The notes beneath the pieces were generated by a model, which did no database searches, had not been told where the DNA came from, and worked only from the letters and a program-made list of their open reading frames with translations. Positions 1-7,689 of a stretch of 45,172 bases of DNA are shown one piece after another (the stretch's first letter is position 1; each line of letters begins with the position of its first letter). The stretch comes from a bacterium UBP14_UBA6098. GTDB lineage: Bacteria > UBP14 > UBA6098. The stretch is from assembly GCA_002428525.1 (NCBI GenBank), contig DIWU01000019.1, forward strand, positions 1 through 45,172. Reading direction: 5' to 3'. Both the position numbers and the translations under genes were made by a program.

Positions 1-1162
1 AAATCTCGAAGGCCGCCGGGAGGGCAGTTTGCGGTGCGGGTTCGCCGATGCCGGAGATTACTCGCTCGTCCAGCTCGAACATATACATCCGGCAAATGCC
101 CGCTCTTGGGTGCGCCATTGCGAACATGCGGTTCTCTTTCAGCGCGAAGTGCGTGAAGGCGAAGATGCTGTCCGTATCGCGATAATAAGCCACCTCGCGG
201 ATGTCGTCCAAATCTGAATAATCGAGAATGCTGAAACCGTGCTCGAAACCGACCGCGAGAATTCTGTCGTTAAGGACATCGACTCCGAAAACACCCTCGC
301 TGTCGTAATCCGCCCACGTAAAAGAATAATCCGTGTCCCAGATGCCGAGATGGCTATCGCCGAGAGTGTAATCCTGCTCACCTGCAATAAAATCGCTCAT
401 CTCTGTATAGACATAGAAAAGATAGTTTTCGTTAGAAGTTATGCTACAATGATGTTCGTTGTCGAAATATCTGACGCGGGTGTGGACAACACTAGTATCA
501 CCGGAAACATCGGCCATTAGAAGATACCAATGTGGTCTCGAATGCCAGTCGTCGGGAGGTGAGACATAAAAAGTCGATGCAGATGAGGAATAGACAACGC
601 TATCAACGACCTCCAATCCGCTAAAACCAAAGTAATATTCATTTGTCCAAGCAACGAAAATCGATTCCGGATTTGCGATGTTGATGCAGTGCAGGCCGTA
701 GCTACCCGTGCTGGCCGTGTAGAGGAAGGTGTCGCGGATTACGGCGTAGTGGAAGGAAGCAAAGGGTATCCATAAGCCATCTTTTACAATAAGAGAATCG
801 TTTCTAAAGGTAGTGGAGTTTATACCCCCCCCCCCAACTATATAACATATAGAATCACATATAGTTACACCTCTCGCGCTTACTGAACCATAATCGAATC
901 CAGCAAGAGTTTCAACTTCAGTTTGGCTAAACGGGTTGATGAAGTAAAACCAATCTGTTCCCGGCAACCATACGAGAAAGGAATCCCCCATAGCCATGTC
1001 CCAAAGGCAGGTGCCGAGATAGTCGTATCCGCCGTCGCCGGTCGAGCCATAAAGCATCGTTGTTCCCGGCGCATCGAGCCAGTCTATCATCCGGCAGGCG
1101 AGTGAGTCCGGTGCGGCAAGCGCGGCGGTGGCGATCAACAAAACAAAAAGAATATATCTCAT
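1..1162 (-). CDS. Secreted propeller-like protein, C-terminus cut by window edge
   Basis: The minus strand is open from an ATG at 1160-1162 to the left edge, giving 387 residues with no stop. The protein starts with a signal peptide (MRYILFVLLIATAALAAPDS) and then runs through repeated segments rich in Tyr, Asp and Trp, such as FGVDVLNDRILAVGFEHGF, which look like LVIVD-type beta-propeller blades. The last visible residues (GIGEPAPQTALPAAFE) are the usual linker just before a Por-type sorting domain in this window's other exported proteins, so that domain probably lies beyond the edge. The start follows the same pattern as the upstream M1 gene, 79 bp away. A run of eleven G lies in codons 110-113. 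I infer an exported surface protein; its substrate or partner is not recognisable. The reading frame is solid, the fold is only likely. Confidence 0.8.
   Translation of the reverse strand, partial: MRYILFVLLIATAALAAPDSLACRMIDWLDAPGTTMLYGSTGDGGYDYLGTCLWDMAMGDSFLVWLPGTDWFYFINPFSQTEVETLAGFDYGSVSARGVTICDSICYIVGGGGINSTTFRNDSLIVKDGLWIPFASFHYAVIRDTFLYTASTGSYGLHCINIANPESIFVAWTNEYYFGFSGLEVVDSVVYSSSASTFYVSPPDDWHSRPHWYLLMADVSGDTSVVHTRVRYFDNEHHCSITSNENYLFYVYTEMSDFIAGEQDYTLGDSHLGIWDTDYSFTWADYDSEGVFGVDVLNDRILAVGFEHGFSILDYSDLDDIREVAYYRDTDSIFAFTHFALKENRMFAMAHPRAGICRMYMFELDERVISGIGEPAPQTALPAAFEI
825..835 (-). repeat. Eleven-base G homopolymer inside a coding region
   Basis: On the coding (minus) strand eleven consecutive G follow codon 109 of the edge-truncated surface protein and encode Gly-Gly-Gly-Gly in the present length. 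A change of one base would end the protein early. Long G or C tracts in surface-protein genes are known phase-variation switches in other bacteria; whether this one varies is inference. Confidence 0.85.
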
Positions 1163-1241
1163 CGTCGGACCTCTTTTAATTTCGGGCAAAGCAAAACCCT
1201 ATTCGCGTTTTCATTATACATTTTGCATTCTACATTATACA

Positions 1242-3299
1242 TTATTTCAAATACACCACCCGTTTCACCGCCGCTCCGCCGCCCGCTTCGGCTTGCCTCG
1301 GCTCCGCTCGGTAACCACCGCTCAGCGACCGGTGGTCGTCCACCCGCGCCCGGACGAGATAGACGCCGGAGGGGAGGGAGGGGGAGGGTTGCCAGATAAT
1401 CGCCCTCATCCGGCCTTCGGCCACCTTCTCCCAATGGGAGAAGGAATCCCCTCCCTCTCCCCCCGGGAGAGGGACCGAGGGTGAGGGCAATTGCGCGACC
1501 ATTCGCCCATTCACATCGAATATCTCGATTTGTAGGGGCGCACGGCCGTGCGCCCCTACGGGCGCGTCGAGGGCGATGGTTACCGCCGAGTTGAACGGGT
1601 TGGGGTGGGCGGAGAGGGAGAAGGCCGCCGGAAGGTCGGGTGTTTCCTCGATGCCCACCGGCTCGAAGGTGAAATCGCCGCAGATGTAATTAAGCCGGTC
1701 GAAAAGGACATACTCTATCGAGTCGGGCGCGCGGAAACGCTCCCACTGAAAGCGCGAGGTCGGCGTGAAGACGACCGCGATCGAGGAATCGTGCATAACA
1801 AGCTCCAGCGGAAGCGGCGTGGTGAAAAGCGTGCACGAGGGCGCGACCTGCGCCTGCCGCAGGTTGACATCGACGAACCAGCCCAAAGAGTCGCGGCCGA
1901 CGCGCTCGTCGTAGAGAAATTCAGGGTAGCCCTGTTCGTAGATCCATTGCCGGAAGAAATCGTCCCAGCCCCGGCCGGTAAAATCCTCGAGTGCGAATTT
2001 AAGCGAATCGGTGACCACGGTCTTGAAGGCGAAGCGGTCGAAATAGTAGCGCAGGAAGGCGAAGAAGTCGTCGTCGCCGATCTGCCAGCGGAGCATGTGC
2101 CACCAGCACGCGCCCTTGTTGTAGGGTATCGGCGAGAGGAAACTCGCCGGGTTATAGACGGGGAAATCGGCGTTGGTGCGCGTCCATGTTTTGTAATAGC
2201 TTTCCTCGCTGTTCATGTATGTCCGCGCCGCTCCCGCGCCATCAGTGTGCGCAACCCAAAGCACCTCGGAATAGACCGCGATGCCCTCGTTGAGCCAGAA
2301 ATCCGCCCAGTCGGCGATTCCGATACAATCGCCGAACCATTGGTGCGCCAGCTCGTGCGCGACGAACTCCTCATAGGTGCGGCTTCCGGTGATGAGCATA
2401 TCGCCTATCTGCGGCAGGGTTTGGTGCTCCATTCCGCCGGCGCCGCCCCAGACATCCATAGGCACGACCGCACAACCGACTGTGGCGAAGGGGTATGGCC
2501 CGAAAAGCGAGTCCCACAGGGCGATCATCTCCGGGATGCGCCCGAAGTCGTATTGGGTTTGGGTCAGGCGCGAGGGGTAGGCGTAGGATTTCACCGGCAA
2601 AGCCCCGCCCAAAGCGGTGGTTTCGATCTCGGCGTAATTACCCGCAGAGAAGCTGATATTATAGGTGCAGACGGGCTGGTCGTAGCGGAATGTCCATGTG
2701 ACTAAGCCCTCGGGCATGGTTGACGCAGTGCTGTCAACAAAGCTTCCGCCGCCGGCGACGATAAGCCCCTCCGGCACTGTGACTTTCAGTGTGGCGGTCG
2801 CGCGGTCGCCCGGATGATCCACGCAGGGGAAGGCGTAGCGCGCGAGCGAGGGCCAGAAGAGGGTGTAAATCCAATTTTGGCCGCCGCCGGGGTCGCGGTA
2901 GAAGCCGGTGCCGTAGGGAATATCAATACCCATAGTCGAAAAAATACTTGTGTCGCCGACGCTAAGGCCGCGCGCCTCGATGCCGAGCAGGCTGTCCTCG
3001 TGATGTATTCCCGCTGTCAGCCAGAGGCCCGAGGCCGGATCGAAGAAATAGCATATGAGAGGCCTCGTGCCGATATAGTCGAGATAATAGATCGAATCCT
3101 CGGCCTTCACGACAAACTCGATATCAACGCGCCAAAAGAAACTGCTGTCGTCGAGTTCAAATTCGAGGTCGTAGTCTATAACATCGATTTGGCCAAGCTC
3201 ATAGGCGCGAGAGGGTTCGGGCGTGTCGGTGATGGCGTTTATCTCCAACGGCCCTGCGAAAACAACGAAAGTTACACAAATAAAAAGAATAAATCTCAT
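1242..3299 (-). CDS. Secreted M1-family metallopeptidase with C-terminal sorting domain
   Basis: A 685-residue protein with signal peptide (residues 1-22). The M1 aminopeptidase zinc signature is intact: HELAHQW at 314-321 (zinc ligands H315 and H319, catalytic E316) and the third ligand E338 in WLNEGIAVYSE. The upstream substrate-binding motif reads GGMEH at 288-292, where the family usually has GxMEN. The C-terminus from about residue 590 is a Por-type sorting domain (HPNPFNSAVTI, then EIFDVNGRMV, then GVYLVRAR), so the enzyme is probably exported and anchored to the surface. It likely cleaves N-terminal residues from peptides outside the cell. GGAGG lies seven bases before the ATG. The odd point is that the sorting domain has three different palindromic repeats inserted in frame (1286-1335, 1401-1488, 1531-1559), which add low-complexity loops. 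Confidence 0.93.
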   Translation of the reverse strand: MRFILFICVTFVVFAGPLEINAITDTPEPSRAYELGQIDVIDYDLEFELDDSSFFWRVDIEFVVKAEDSIYYLDYIGTRPLICYFFDPASGLWLTAGIHHEDSLLGIEARGLSVGDTSIFSTMGIDIPYGTGFYRDPGGGQNWIYTLFWPSLARYAFPCVDHPGDRATATLKVTVPEGLIVAGGGSFVDSTASTMPEGLVTWTFRYDQPVCTYNISFSAGNYAEIETTALGGALPVKSYAYPSRLTQTQYDFGRIPEMIALWDSLFGPYPFATVGCAVVPMDVWGGAGGMEHQTLPQIGDMLITGSRTYEEFVAHELAHQWFGDCIGIADWADFWLNEGIAVYSEVLWVAHTDGAGAARTYMNSEESYYKTWTRTNADFPVYNPASFLSPIPYNKGACWWHMLRWQIGDDDFFAFLRYYFDRFAFKTVVTDSLKFALEDFTGRGWDDFFRQWIYEQGYPEFLYDERVGRDSLGWFVDVNLRQAQVAPSCTLFTTPLPLELVMHDSSIAVVFTPTSRFQWERFRAPDSIEYVLFDRLNYICGDFTFEPVGIEETPDLPAAFSLSAHPNPFNSAVTIALDAPVGAHGRAPLQIEIFDVNGRMVAQLPSPSVPLPGGEGGDSFSHWEKVAEGRMRAIIWQPSPSLPSGVYLVRARVDDHRSLSGGYRAEPRQAEAGGGAAVKRVVYLK
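1286..1335. repeat. Dispersed repeat inserted in the M1 sorting domain (copy 1)
   Basis: This stretch matches the reverse complement of 42659-42709 over about 50 bp with few differences (shared blocks CCGCTC and CGACCGGTGG), and a related segment lies at 22548-22602. It encodes DHRSLSGGYRAEPRQAEAGG near the end of the M1 protein. The copies are in both orientations, so it is a dispersed element, not a protein domain. Confidence 0.75.
1401..1488. repeat. Long palindromic repeat in frame in the M1 sorting domain
   Basis: The segment contains nested inverted repeats: CTTCTCCC with GGGAGAAG, CCTCTCCC with GGGAGAGG, and CCGGCCTTCGGCC. It encodes a Pro/Gly/Ser-rich insertion in the sorting domain of the M1 protein. 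From memory this resembles a palindromic element scattered through many bacterial genomes. The ends begin CGCCCTCA and finish TGAGGGC, an inverted pair. Confidence 0.75.
1531..1559. repeat. Short palindrome in frame in the M1 sorting domain
   Basis: GTAGGGGCGCACG followed by CGTGCGCCCCTAC forms a perfect inverted repeat. Elements with the same opening TGTAGGG occur at 18921-18943, and a related one at 15086-15110. In the M1 protein it encodes VGAHGRAPLQ just before the second strand of the sorting domain. Confidence 0.8.
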
Positions 3300-3398
3300 T
3301 TTGCCTCCAAATTTCGTTTTATTTCTAATTTAATATATGTATAATTGTTCATCGACGAAACAAGTTTTTGCTTTATTTGATGGAGGGAGGCGATCAGG

Positions 3399-4028
3399 AT
3401 GAAATACGGGTTTATTTTATGCGCATTCGCTATTATTGCGGTTGCGGCGAATAGCGGTTATTCCCTATCCGGCGGAGAGATCCTCGGCGAGACGCCGGTC
3501 TTCGATATTCCCTCCGAGATGAGCTGGGAGGAATACCGCGACGCAAATCGTCGGGTCTCGATGGGGCTTCTATTCTTGGCCGTGCCGATACCCGGGACAC
3601 TTCATTTCTATGCCGAGGAGGACAAAAAGGGGTGGTTCTGTGTCGGCGCGGCGGGTTTGGGATTGGCGAGTATAGCCGCCGGCGCGCTTCTTCGCGGCGA
3701 TGAGGTCTGGCCGGAAAGCGACTACGAGCTGACGACAATCGGAGGCAACCGCTACGAGATGATCCCGCGGATTCTCAGCGATGACAAGGTCGAATACAAA
3801 CTTCGCCTAATCGAGCAACGCGAGGAGCTGACAACCGGCGGCGCGATCCTTATAGGCACAGGCGCTGTGCTGATTATCGGCCAGCTGATTTACGACTGGA
3901 TAGACGGCCTTGCGACCATCGAGCGCAAGCGCGACACGGTGCGATACAAATACGGCATCGGCGGCTACGGCGCGCGGATAGAACCGCGCTTCGACAAAGG
4001 CATCGGCCTTACGATGACGCTCGAATGA
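3399..4028 (+). CDS. Predicted exported membrane protein, unknown function
   Basis: A 209-residue protein with a signal peptide at 1-22, a hydrophobic helix pair around residues 50-90 (GLLFLAVPIPGTLHFY and FCVGAAGLGLASIAAGALL) and another hydrophobic stretch near 148-168 (GGAILIGTGAVLIIGQLIY). GGAGGGAGG precedes the ATG. The stop overlaps the start of the next gene by four bases (ATGA), so the two are translationally coupled. I do not recognise a family. The helix pairs separated by a charged loop suggest an inner-membrane or envelope structural protein. It is transcribed divergently from the M1 gene, with a TATAAT at 3340-3345 as a possible -10 box but no clear -35. Confidence 0.7.
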   Translation: MKYGFILCAFAIIAVAANSGYSLSGGEILGETPVFDIPSEMSWEEYRDANRRVSMGLLFLAVPIPGTLHFYAEEDKKGWFCVGAAGLGLASIAAGALLRGDEVWPESDYELTTIGGNRYEMIPRILSDDKVEYKLRLIEQREELTTGGAILIGTGAVLIIGQLIYDWIDGLATIERKRDTVRYKYGIGGYGARIEPRFDKGIGLTMTLE

Positions 4029-4660
4029 GGCAATTTCCCCTATTAATAGTATTAGCCGTAATAGCCGCCTCATCGCACGGCTACGAGCGCAAAATCGCAA
4101 TTCACGCCGGAGGACCGAGCGCGTTTCGCGGAGGGTTCGAGGCGGTTGTCGAGGAACCGGCCCTCGGGTTCGAGTGGATCGAGTTGCGGCCGCGCTATTC
4201 GATTATGCTCCTCGGGCAGTTCCGCGATTACGACGACGGTTTCGGCTGGTATTCCTCGGCAACGGCACTGGCCGGCGCCGGCCGGGCGGATCTCGTCGGC
4301 GGGCTTTTCGGCCTCGATGTTATAACCGGCATACATTTCAGCCGACTCGAGGGCGGCTACAAATTCGCCGACCTCGTCCTCGGCCTGAGAGTTGCCTCCG
4401 ATTTGACATTTTGGAAGGACAGCGAGTTTGTTTCGGGCGAGCTTGCGATCCTTTTCGGCAACGGTTTTTCATCCGGTTGGGCACAGATCGAGCTGAGGCC
4501 GTTCGAGCGGTTTTCTGTCATCGGCGGCGCTCATTACGACGGCGAGTTGGCGAATTGGGGCGAGCCTCTCCCCTTTCAAACGCCCGAGTCTTGGCCGGAC
4601 AGATGGGACGGCGGCGTGAATCTTTTCCTCGCGATAGGCTATCGGTTCAATCTTCGGTGA
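4025..4660 (+). CDS. Predicted outer-membrane beta-barrel-like protein
   Basis: A 211-residue protein with a signal peptide (MRQFPLLIVLAVIAASSHGY). The rest is built from alternating polar and aromatic residues, many Gly and Tyr, and ends in AIGYRFNLR, a typical last strand of a small beta-barrel. It overlaps the preceding gene by four bases, so the pair is one operon. Function unknown. The envelope location is inferred from the signal peptide and strand pattern. Confidence 0.7.
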   Translation: MRQFPLLIVLAVIAASSHGYERKIAIHAGGPSAFRGGFEAVVEEPALGFEWIELRPRYSIMLLGQFRDYDDGFGWYSSATALAGAGRADLVGGLFGLDVITGIHFSRLEGGYKFADLVLGLRVASDLTFWKDSEFVSGELAILFGNGFSSGWAQIELRPFERFSVIGGAHYDGELANWGEPLPFQTPESWPDRWDGGVNLFLAIGYRFNLR

Positions 4661-4662
4661 AA

Positions 4663-5088
4663 TTAAACGCGCATGTTCGGATCGAGGGGTGTGTCATCCC
4701 TCGAAATCCGGATAATCTCCTCGAGACCGAAGCGCACCTTCAGATATCGCTTCAAAATCGCTATAAATATCGCCCGCGTCGGTGGGATCAGAAGGAACAA
4801 ACCGCATAAATCGGTAATTACTCCGGGGGTTAAAAGAAACGCGCCGCCGAGAAGTATCGCGATGCCCTCGATAATCGTGTTCCCCGGAAAACGCCCCTCG
4901 GCAAGCTCTCGCTTGAATCGCGCCAATGTCCCCGCGCCCTGACTATGTAGCATAATACCTCCCGCAATCCCGGTCGAAAGGACGATTCCGATTGTCGGCC
5001 AAAGGCCTATATGCCGTCCGATCTCTATGAGAAGCGCCAGCTCGGCGATGGGTATTAGCGTCAGCATTAATAACAGCTTGAAAAACAT
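4663..5088 (-). CDS. fxsA: FxsA family membrane protein
   Basis: A 141-residue protein starting MFFKLLLMLTLIPIAELALL. It carries the FxsA layout: an N-terminal helix pair, the GWTIG-like segment GLWPTIGIVLSTGIAG, the cytoplasmic piece TLARFKRELAEGRFPG, and the LLTPGVITDLCGLFLLIPPTR segment near residues 90-110. In E. coli FxsA is an inner-membrane protein that lowers exclusion of phage T7 by the F plasmid; its normal role is unclear. An upstream TTG at 5166 would add 26 polar residues, but the ATG at 5088 gives the usual family N-terminus. It converges with the barrel gene, with three bases between the stops. Confidence 0.9.
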   Translation of the reverse strand: MFFKLLLMLTLIPIAELALLIEIGRHIGLWPTIGIVLSTGIAGGIMLHSQGAGTLARFKRELAEGRFPGNTIIEGIAILLGGAFLLTPGVITDLCGLFLLIPPTRAIFIAILKRYLKVRFGLEEIIRISRDDTPLDPNMRV

Positions 5089-5213
5089 AAATATATAATA
5101 GGAATTTTTAACCGCTTTAAAAGCACTTTCATCTTTTTGTCGCCCGAACCCTAAAACCACCCGCAAATCTGCGAGCCTGTGGTGCTTTGCCGCAAAATTT
5201 TTTTATAACTTGT

Positions 5214-5242
5214 TTGACAAAACAGCATCGTGCAAATATATT
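5214..5242 (+). promoter_or_regulatory. Sigma-70-type promoter of nfnAB
   Basis: TTGACA at 5214-5219, 17-bp spacer, TATATT at 5237-5242. The start site should fall near 5249, leaving a leader of about 30 bases. GGAGG at 5269-5273 then places the start codon at 5278. Confidence 0.75.
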
Positions 5243-5277
5243 AAAAAATCTTTATCCTAATGTCCCATGGAGGCCCT

Positions 5278-6123
5278 ATGAATGAGATATTGTTGAAGAA
5301 ATCGCTTTCCGAGGATGTAAAACAATACATCGTGAATGCACCGCTGATAGCGAAAAAGGCCCTACCGGGGCAATTCGTCGTGATTCGTATATGCGAGATC
5401 GGCGAGCGAATTCCCCTGACTATCGCGGATAGCGACCCGGAAAAGGGCACGATCACCCTAATCGTGCAAGAGGTCGGCAAAACCACGCGCCAGCTTGGGA
5501 CATTCGCTCAAGGGCAAAAAATACTCGACATTGCCGGACCATTGGGAACACCGAGTGAAATTGAGAATTTCGGCACCGTCGTTATGATCGGCGGCGGAAT
5601 AGGTATCGCGCCGATCTTCCCGATCACAAAGGCGATGAAGGCCGCAGGCAACACAGTAATCTCCATAATCGGCGCGCGTTGCGCCGATTTGCTTTTCTAC
5701 CAAGACCTCATGACGGCGCATTCGGACGAGGTGATTATTACCACAGACGACGGAACCTGCGGCCTCAAGGGTTTTGTGACGGACGCACTCGATGAGCTGA
5801 TTCAAAGCGGACGAAAAATCGACAGGGTCGTGACGATCGGCCCTCCAATTATGATGAAAATGGTTTCAATACTGACGAAAAAACATGGAATCCCGACGAT
5901 TGCGAGCTTGAACTCGATTATGGTTGACGGCACGGGTATGTGCGGCGCCTGCAGAGTCGAGGTCGGCGGTGAAACAAAGTTCACCTGCGTGGACGGCCCC
6001 GATTTCGACGCCCACAAGGTCGATTTCGACCTGCTAATTCACCGGCTCGATAATTATACCCCTCAAGAGCGCGAAGCAAATTCGAAGTTCTGCAACTGCA
6101 CCGACAAAAAAGACCGAGGTTAA
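5278..6123 (+). CDS. nfnA: NfnA-type ferredoxin-NADP+ oxidoreductase alpha subunit (SudB)
   Basis: A 281-residue protein with a ferredoxin-reductase fold: an FAD-binding barrel (RIPLTIAD, then GKTTRQLGTF), an NAD(P)-binding GGGIGIAP motif near 104-111, and a C-terminal [2Fe-2S] site in GTGMCGACRVEVGG with a further Cys in FTCVDGPDFD. With the next gene it forms the pair known as NfnAB or sulfide dehydrogenase SudBA. The complex is cytoplasmic and couples NADH, NADPH and ferredoxin by flavin-based electron bifurcation. The start at 5278 is chosen because GGAGG sits five bases upstream and the sequence matches the family N-terminus; an upstream in-frame ATG at 5260 has no such site. The next gene starts one base after the stop. 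Confidence 0.92.
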   Translation: MNEILLKKSLSEDVKQYIVNAPLIAKKALPGQFVVIRICEIGERIPLTIADSDPEKGTITLIVQEVGKTTRQLGTFAQGQKILDIAGPLGTPSEIENFGTVVMIGGGIGIAPIFPITKAMKAAGNTVISIIGARCADLLFYQDLMTAHSDEVIITTDDGTCGLKGFVTDALDELIQSGRKIDRVVTIGPPIMMKMVSILTKKHGIPTIASLNSIMVDGTGMCGACRVEVGGETKFTCVDGPDFDAHKVDFDLLIHRLDNYTPQEREANSKFCNCTDKKDRG

Positions 6124-6124
6124 T

Positions 6125-7522
6125 ATGAGAAACAACTCCCCCCAAAAAACCCCGATGCCGGAACAGTCGGCCGACTCCCGCCGATCCAACTTCGACGAGG
6201 TGCCGCTTGGATACACCGAAGAGCTCGCTATCGCAGAGGCCTCCCGGTGCATTCAATGCAAAAACGGCCCCTGTGTAAGCGGTTGCCCCGTGGAGATCGA
6301 TATACCGAGGTTTATCGCTAAGATCGCCGAGGGCGATTTCGACGGCGCGGTTCGAGTTATGAAAGAAAAGAACCTGCTTCCGGCTGTTTGCGGGCGGGTC
6401 TGTCCGCAGGAGGAGCAGTGCGAAAAGGTTTGCGTCCTCGGCAAAAGGTTCGAGCCGGTCGCTATCGGCAGGCTCGAGCGATTCGTCGCGGATTGGGAGT
6501 TTGCAAAAGGCGGGGAGCCTGTTATAAAACTTCCTCCGAAAACCGGCAAGCGAGTCGCAATCGTCGGAAGCGGCCCGGCCGGCCTCACAGTCGCAGGGGA
6601 TTTAATCCAGATGGGTCATTCGGCGACGATCTTCGAGGCCCTGCACGAGCCGGGGGGAGTCCTCGTTTATGGCATCCCGGAGTTCAGATTGCCTAAGACA
6701 ATCGTCGCGCGCGAGGTCGATTATCTTAAAAAGCTCGGCGTCGAGATCGTCACAAATTTCGTCGTCGGCCGAACGAAGACCGTCGATGAGCTTCTCGAGG
6801 AGTTCGACGCGGTGTTTCTCGGCACCGGCGCGGGGCTTCCTTGGTTTATGTTCCTCCCCGGCGAAAACTCCAAGGGAATTTACTCCGCCAACGAATACCT
6901 TACCCGCTCGAACCTAATGAAGGCCTACAGATTCCCCGAATACGACACTCCAATTGTCCGCGGCGAAAGAGTCGCCACAATCGGCGGCGGCAATGTCGCG
7001 ATGGACGCGGCGCGGACAGCCGTTCGCCTCGGCGCGAAGGAATCTATCATCATCTATCGACGCTCGCGCGAGGAGATGCCCGCCCGAAACGAGGAGATCG
7101 AGCACGCGCTCGAAGAGGGCGTCCAGTTCCAATTCCTCACCAATCCGGTCGCCTACCACGCCGACCCCGAGGGCTGGGTCAAAGAGATCGAGTGCATCCG
7201 AATGGAACTCGGCGAGCCGGATGCCTCCGGAAGGCGCAGGCCGGTGGAGATCGCCGGATCGAATTACCGCATTCCGATCGACGTGGCGGTCGTGGCAATC
7301 GGCAACTCGCCGAACCCGCTAATCTCGCAAACTACTCCCGGTCTCAAAACGACCCGCCGGGGAACCATCGAGGTCGATCAGACTACCGGTAGAACCACGA
7401 AAAAGGGCGTCTTCGCCGGAGGCGATATCGTCACCGGTGCGGCCACCGTGATTTTAGCGATGGGCGCCGGCAGAATCGCGGCGCGATCGATTGACAAGTT
7501 CCTCGAAACCGGTATTTGGTGA
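6125..7522 (+). CDS. nfnB: NfnB / glutamate synthase small-chain-like FAD oxidoreductase
   Basis: A 465-residue protein of the GltD/NfnB family. The N-terminus holds the cysteine clusters for two [4Fe-4S] centres (CIQCKNGPCVSGCP at about 38-51 and CGRVCPQEEQCEKVC at about 89-103). Two Rossmann motifs follow: VAIVGSGPAGL for FAD and VATIGGGNVAMDAA for NADPH. The final FAD contact is GVFAGGDIVTGAATV. GltD of glutamate synthase has the same core, but the preceding gene is NfnA and no large glutamate synthase subunit is nearby, so the bifurcating transhydrogenase is the better reading. It shares the nfnA transcript. No clear terminator follows. Confidence 0.92.
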   Translation: MRNNSPQKTPMPEQSADSRRSNFDEVPLGYTEELAIAEASRCIQCKNGPCVSGCPVEIDIPRFIAKIAEGDFDGAVRVMKEKNLLPAVCGRVCPQEEQCEKVCVLGKRFEPVAIGRLERFVADWEFAKGGEPVIKLPPKTGKRVAIVGSGPAGLTVAGDLIQMGHSATIFEALHEPGGVLVYGIPEFRLPKTIVAREVDYLKKLGVEIVTNFVVGRTKTVDELLEEFDAVFLGTGAGLPWFMFLPGENSKGIYSANEYLTRSNLMKAYRFPEYDTPIVRGERVATIGGGNVAMDAARTAVRLGAKESIIIYRRSREEMPARNEEIEHALEEGVQFQFLTNPVAYHADPEGWVKEIECIRMELGEPDASGRRRPVEIAGSNYRIPIDVAVVAIGNSPNPLISQTTPGLKTTRRGTIEVDQTTGRTTKKGVFAGGDIVTGAATVILAMGAGRIAARSIDKFLETGIW

Positions 7523-7596
7523 CGGAGAATAACAATTCCCGATCATCCTGATTAAATCCCCCCCTCGGCGCGCGAAACTCGAGGCGGTAAAAACCT

Positions 7597-7625
7597 TTGA
7601 CTATAGCCAAAGGAATATGTATATT
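7597..7625 (+). promoter_or_regulatory. Promoter of the GAF protein gene
   Basis: TTGACT at 7597-7602, a 17-bp spacer and TATATT at 7620-7625. It is almost the same as the nfnAB promoter in both boxes and in spacing. The predicted leader to the ATG at 7690 is about 57 bases. Confidence 0.7.
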
Positions 7626-7689
7626 CTAATGATTTATGGTTGATGTTCGCGCTATCGTTTAGGCGCGAGGCAAATTCAACAGAGGATGT

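Noticed and set aside
1548..2705. 385-residue open frame opposite the M1 peptidase gene
   Set aside because: It is fully antisense to a gene with intact zinc motifs and has no domain, signal or ribosome site; GC-rich codon bias keeps the opposite frame open.
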